Part shown: positions 8,031-10,272 of the stretch, one piece after another
How the letters are laid out: every line of letters begins with the position of its first letter
Position numbering within the stretch: the first letter of the stretch is position 1
Origin: Euperipatoides rowelli
Taxonomy: Eukaryota; Onychophora; Udeonychophora; Euonychophora; Peripatopsidae
Strand: one strand, 5' to 3'
DNA length: 10,272 nt
Assembly (NCBI GenBank): GCA_003024985.2
Contig: PXIH01S0008935.1
Made by a program: the position numbers and the translations under genes
The notes under the pieces: model-generated
Database searches by the model: none
Told to the model about the DNA's origin: nothing
Seen by the model: only the letters and a program-made list of their open reading frames with translations

Positions 8031-8570
8031 AGTTGCTCTGCTTTTTTAGCATTAAATTTTTTGTTTTTGTTTTAATTAACGATGTTTTGTGAAGATTGAA
8101 GAATGTGTTTATTCAAAGCACTGTAGGCTAAATGATCACTTGTCTGATCCGCTCACTCAAGTAAGTAAATCTCACCCAGTTACCTTGATTATAATTTATT
8201 ATTGTAACAGTAAAGATAGTGGTTTATTTCTCCCTAATATTTTTATTTAGACAAGTATCAAATAATTGATTAAAATGCTACAATCATAAAAAAATTATGA
8301 AATTTTTTTTAACCTTTTCAATTAGACAATTTATTAAATATGTTTTTTATTATGATAGTATATTTTTGCTTCTTAGTTTAAGAATTCACATTTTGTCTAA
8401 AGTATTTTTTGACAGTTTGAAATAAACTCTTTCTGGCAGACATCCATTTCATCTTATAGTAATGTTGCAATCTAATTATAGGTTGGCTTTATTGAATTCT
8501 GTGAACCATTACTCAGAATGAAGACATTGGTTAAAACATGTATCATGATATTAAAAAAAAAAAAAATTAA
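8031..8570. other. Non-coding stretch between candidate elements
   Basis: AT-rich sequence with poly-A/T runs (for example 8552-8567). A somewhat GC-richer piece at about 8120-8190 contains AGTAAGTAAATC but no open frame before it that I would call an exon. Confidence 0.45.
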
Positions 8571-8700
8571 AATTCCAAGAGTTTTTCACCTCCTCATTTC
8601 ATCCTGAGCTCCCCTCTATTCCAAATAAGATCTCCTCACTAAATGGTCTTCCCTCATCCATCAGCAGTGCTGCAATTTGTCAGTGTTTTAATAACTGGAT

Positions 8701-8714
8701 GTTGCCATGGTAAC
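8701..8714. promoter_or_regulatory. RFX X-box
   Basis: GTTGCCATGGTAAC is two half-sites (GTTGCC and GGTAAC) separated by AT and fits the RFX consensus GTNRCC-N(0-3)-RGYAAC in full. RFX factors bind such sites in ciliary-gene promoters and some neural enhancers. A chance match of this quality in AT-rich DNA is unlikely; occupancy is inferred. Confidence 0.6.
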
Positions 8715-8743
8715 TAAGAGCATATTAGGCATATTTTTAGAAT

Positions 8744-8752
8744 TGTCAATCA
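8744..8752 (-). promoter_or_regulatory. Pbx-Meis/Prep composite site (candidate)
   Basis: The minus strand reads TGATTGACA, the known composite word for Pbx with Meis/Prep. It lies 29 bases after the X-box and is followed by CAGGATGT, an ETS-like word. Confidence 0.4.
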
Positions 8753-9012
8753 GCAGGATGTTATTGGTTCTGTAAATGAATGTTAGATCTTATAGATCCA
8801 GCCTCTCTGCACATCTCCCCCCCTCCCTTCTCCCTCTTTAGCAAATGCTTTCAAGCAGTCAAATCCATTAGATATGAAATCTTTTCAAAAGCAGCAGATT
8901 TTGATTGCCTGCAAAGAAAAGATGCAAAAACCTTGAATCATTTCATCAGTCTTTTTAAAATACAGCAATGGCTGCCGAGAAATGAGAGACCAAACACTGT
9001 TGTTAGCTTTGA

Positions 9013-9032
9013 TTTGCAGCAGCCTCTGCAAA
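9013..9032. repeat. Inverted TTTGCAG/CTGCAAA pair
   Basis: TTTGCAG (9013-9019) and CTGCAAA (9026-9032) flank CAGCCT. The pair overlaps the TCF/LEF-like CTTTGAT and is followed at once by TAATTA, making a compact motif cluster. Confidence 0.55.
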
Positions 9033-9224
9033 ATAATTAGTGCTGGTTTTGTATCCATTCTGGGAGCTAGTTAATAGAATGCTCAGCTCTGATTATTTTG
9101 TATATAATATATTCTTTTTTTCCCTCCTTTCTGAGCTGCTACAAAAAAAAATGCTTCCCTGCTAGACTTTGTATTGATTAGCTTATCAACTGCCAACATT
9201 TCAAGTATCTCCCCCCCCCCAATT

Positions 9225-9289
9225 CTGTCAAATGTCAGATGACGAATGACTGAAATGTTAAATGACAGATATAAACTGCCATCTGATAG
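9225..9289. promoter_or_regulatory. TGACAG (MEIS/TGIF) word cluster with E-box/GATA
   Basis: Within 45 bases there are CTGTCA (9225-9230), TGTCAG (9233-9238), two further TGAC words (9240-9252) and TGACAG (9263-9268), the first and last being exact opposed copies. CATCTGATAG (9280-9289) combines an E-box with a GATA word. The density suggests a multi-site regulatory module. Confidence 0.4.
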
Positions 9290-9393
9290 AAAGAATTTCC
9301 ATCCTGCTGAGAAGTAAATAAGGTTAAAAAAAAGCAATCAACTTTGTTTTTCTGAATATTTCTGCACCTCGGTATCCTCATCCAACCTCCCCT

Positions 9394-9436
9394 CCCCCCC
9401 CCCAAAAAAAAAGGAAAGAATGGGGGGGGGGGGGGG
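9394..9436. repeat. C10 / A9 / G15 homopolymer block
   Basis: Ten C (9394-9403), nine A (9404-9412), GGAAAGAAT, then fifteen G (9422-9436). The C and G runs can pair as a hairpin across an 18-base loop, and either run could form i-motif or G-quadruplex structures. Another C10 run lies at 9211-9220. Run lengths may be affected by sequencing error or polymorphism. Confidence 0.85.
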
Positions 9437-10077
9437 ATGCAGAAAATAATTTTGAGATTGTGCTATAGTCTAGTTAGCATAATGACAATGTATTATAAAC
9501 CTCTGCTTGTTGGTCTTCATGTTTTGTCTTCATTATATTTACATATTATTATTATACAAAAGTTACACTTTTATTTCATTTATTTGCATTTTTTAAATAG
9601 TATATTTTGTTTCGATACCATTGATATGTACCTATAATAAATTAAACTAGGCTAAATTATAATTCGTTTAAGTATGCTTACTTGAAAATTGTTTTAATTT
9701 TTATATGTAGTTTCAAACATTTATCTAAATATTTAAATTCATATAACTTATCATATTCATATACAGTTGAATAATAAATAAATAAACCAATGGGAGAAAA
9801 ATCCAGTGTGAAGATTGGATTTAGCAATGAAACATCCATTTTTTTTTTTTGTAACAGCACAATAAATATATGTCTCAGTTACTGTATATAAAATTATCAG
9901 AATGTAAACCCTTCTAATCCTAGTTGATTAGAAATTAAATGTTAATTACAGTATTTAGTCCAATTTATTAATGAAATAAATCAACCAGAGATGAAATAGG
10001 CTGCCATTATTTATTAATAGTAGGTTGACAAGGTTACTTTTACTTAGCTACACTTTTCAAATGCATTTATAATATTG
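9437..10077. other. AT-rich non-coding stretch
   Basis: No gene is supported. Frames at 9437-9637 (plus) and 9678-9860 (minus) encode AT-driven Ile/Tyr/Leu/Phe-rich sequence without family features. A short AAAT tract lies near 9770-9785 and a T run at 9840-9850. Confidence 0.55.
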
Positions 10078-10150
10078 TAATGCCAAACAGGCCATCAGCC
10101 CATCACATTGCCTTTGCCAAAATATCCCTGATGGATCATAATATATGCAT
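10078..10150. promoter_or_regulatory. Candidate conserved non-coding element C
   Basis: A short GC-richer island in AT-rich flanks, with TGCCAAACAGGCC, CATTGCCTTTGCCAAA (an NFI-like TTGCC/GCCAA arrangement) and an inverted CCATCAG/CTGATGG pair (10092-10098 and 10128-10134). Non-coding in appearance. Support is compositional only. Confidence 0.25.
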
Positions 10151-10272
10151 GGTAAAAAAAAAAATTAAGTCCAAATAAAACATATCATTATGAAACTATT
10201 TCCAGTTCCATTATTACTATACTAGTCTTTGTTGAACAATAATTATAATATTTGTAAATTTTATCCATCATT

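Larger units (their letters stand above)
8571..9390. promoter_or_regulatory. Candidate developmental enhancer / conserved non-coding element A
   Basis: About 800 bp whose composition departs sharply from the flanks: G+C is visibly higher, sequence complexity is high, and words such as CAGCAATGGCTGCCGAGAAA and TTTGCAGCAGCCTCTGCAAA appear. Motif matches include an RFX X-box (8701-8714), TGTCAATCA (8744-8752, Pbx-Meis composite on the minus strand), an ATTGG/CCAAT word (8763-8767), CTTTGAT (9007-9013, TCF/LEF), TAATTA (9034-9039, homeodomain), TGACAG-type words at 9225-9268, and an E-box touching a GATA word (9280-9289). Open frames on both strands (8780-9040 plus, 9083-9337 minus) are best explained by fewer chance stops in less AT-rich DNA; neither looks like a protein. 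A few enhancers conserved across bilaterians are known (near Id, Znf503/703 and SoxB2 genes). I cannot tell whether this is one of them. Confidence 0.5.

Noticed and set aside
8780-9040. 86-codon plus-strand open frame
   Set aside because: It lies in the less AT-rich enhancer-like block, where chance stops are rarer. It has no splice signals or start context of note, no family resemblance, and includes poly-pyrimidine and motif clusters better explained as regulatory. A coding role is not fully excluded.
9083-9337. 84-codon minus-strand open frame
   Set aside because: It includes translated homopolymer (the C10 run read as Gly) and AT-rich tracts, adjoins an opposite-strand frame in the same compositional block, and shows no protein family features.
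9437-9860. Open frames at 9437-9637 (plus) and 9678-9860 (minus)
   Set aside because: AT-driven low-complexity translations with no start context or family signal.
1-10272. Bacterial-style defence or biosynthetic gene system
   Set aside because: No operonic ORFs, ribosome binding sites or coding density; the window looks like eukaryotic non-coding DNA.

Overview
This looks like a nuclear, mostly non-coding stretch of an animal genome. By eye it is roughly 70% A+T. It has long poly-A/T runs, AT-only microsatellites, recurrent TAGGCCTA/TAGCCTA words (often seen in marine invertebrate and some fish DNA), candidate exons bounded by splice-like signals, and short non-autonomous DNA transposons. 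No long ORF, bacterial-style operon, ribosome binding site, tRNA, rRNA, CRISPR array or viral gene is visible. The species cannot be fixed from this window; an invertebrate is a guess.

Layout. 1-893 is AT-rich intergenic or intronic DNA. 894-1037 (minus strand) is a GC-raised patch that opens directly after a strong splice-acceptor-like sequence and reads as an unrecognised protein segment. 1054-2830 is AT-rich DNA with no clear feature. 2843-3065 (plus strand) is the best coding candidate: an acceptor, a short leader, an ATG in good context, 57 codons carrying a PYMFEP motif, and a possible donor. 3238-4250 holds three diverged copies of one repeat, two direct and one inverted. 5159-6224 is a ~1.07 kb element with GC-rich terminal inverted repeats and no coding capacity, lying within a scattered family of CTTGTAAGTTTTAGTTAG-like repeats found on both sides of it. 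7067-7104 is a perfect 17-bp-arm hairpin. 7143-7393 is a ~250-bp foldback MITE.

From about 7860 the sequence changes character. Patches at 7860-8030, 8571-9390 and 10078-10150 are less AT-rich, have complex composition and carry clustered transcription-factor-like words. The 8571-9390 block stands out: it holds a near-palindromic RFX X-box (8701-8714), a Pbx-Meis composite word (8744-8752), TCF/LEF and homeodomain words, and a cluster of MEIS/TGIF TGACAG words. It looks like a conserved developmental enhancer rather than a gene, although conservation cannot be tested here. It is followed by a striking C10-A9-...-G15 homopolymer block.

The parts do not form an operon-like system. The most economical reading is an intron or intergenic region with one or two exons of flanking genes, several dead DNA transposons and a cluster of candidate cis-regulatory elements.
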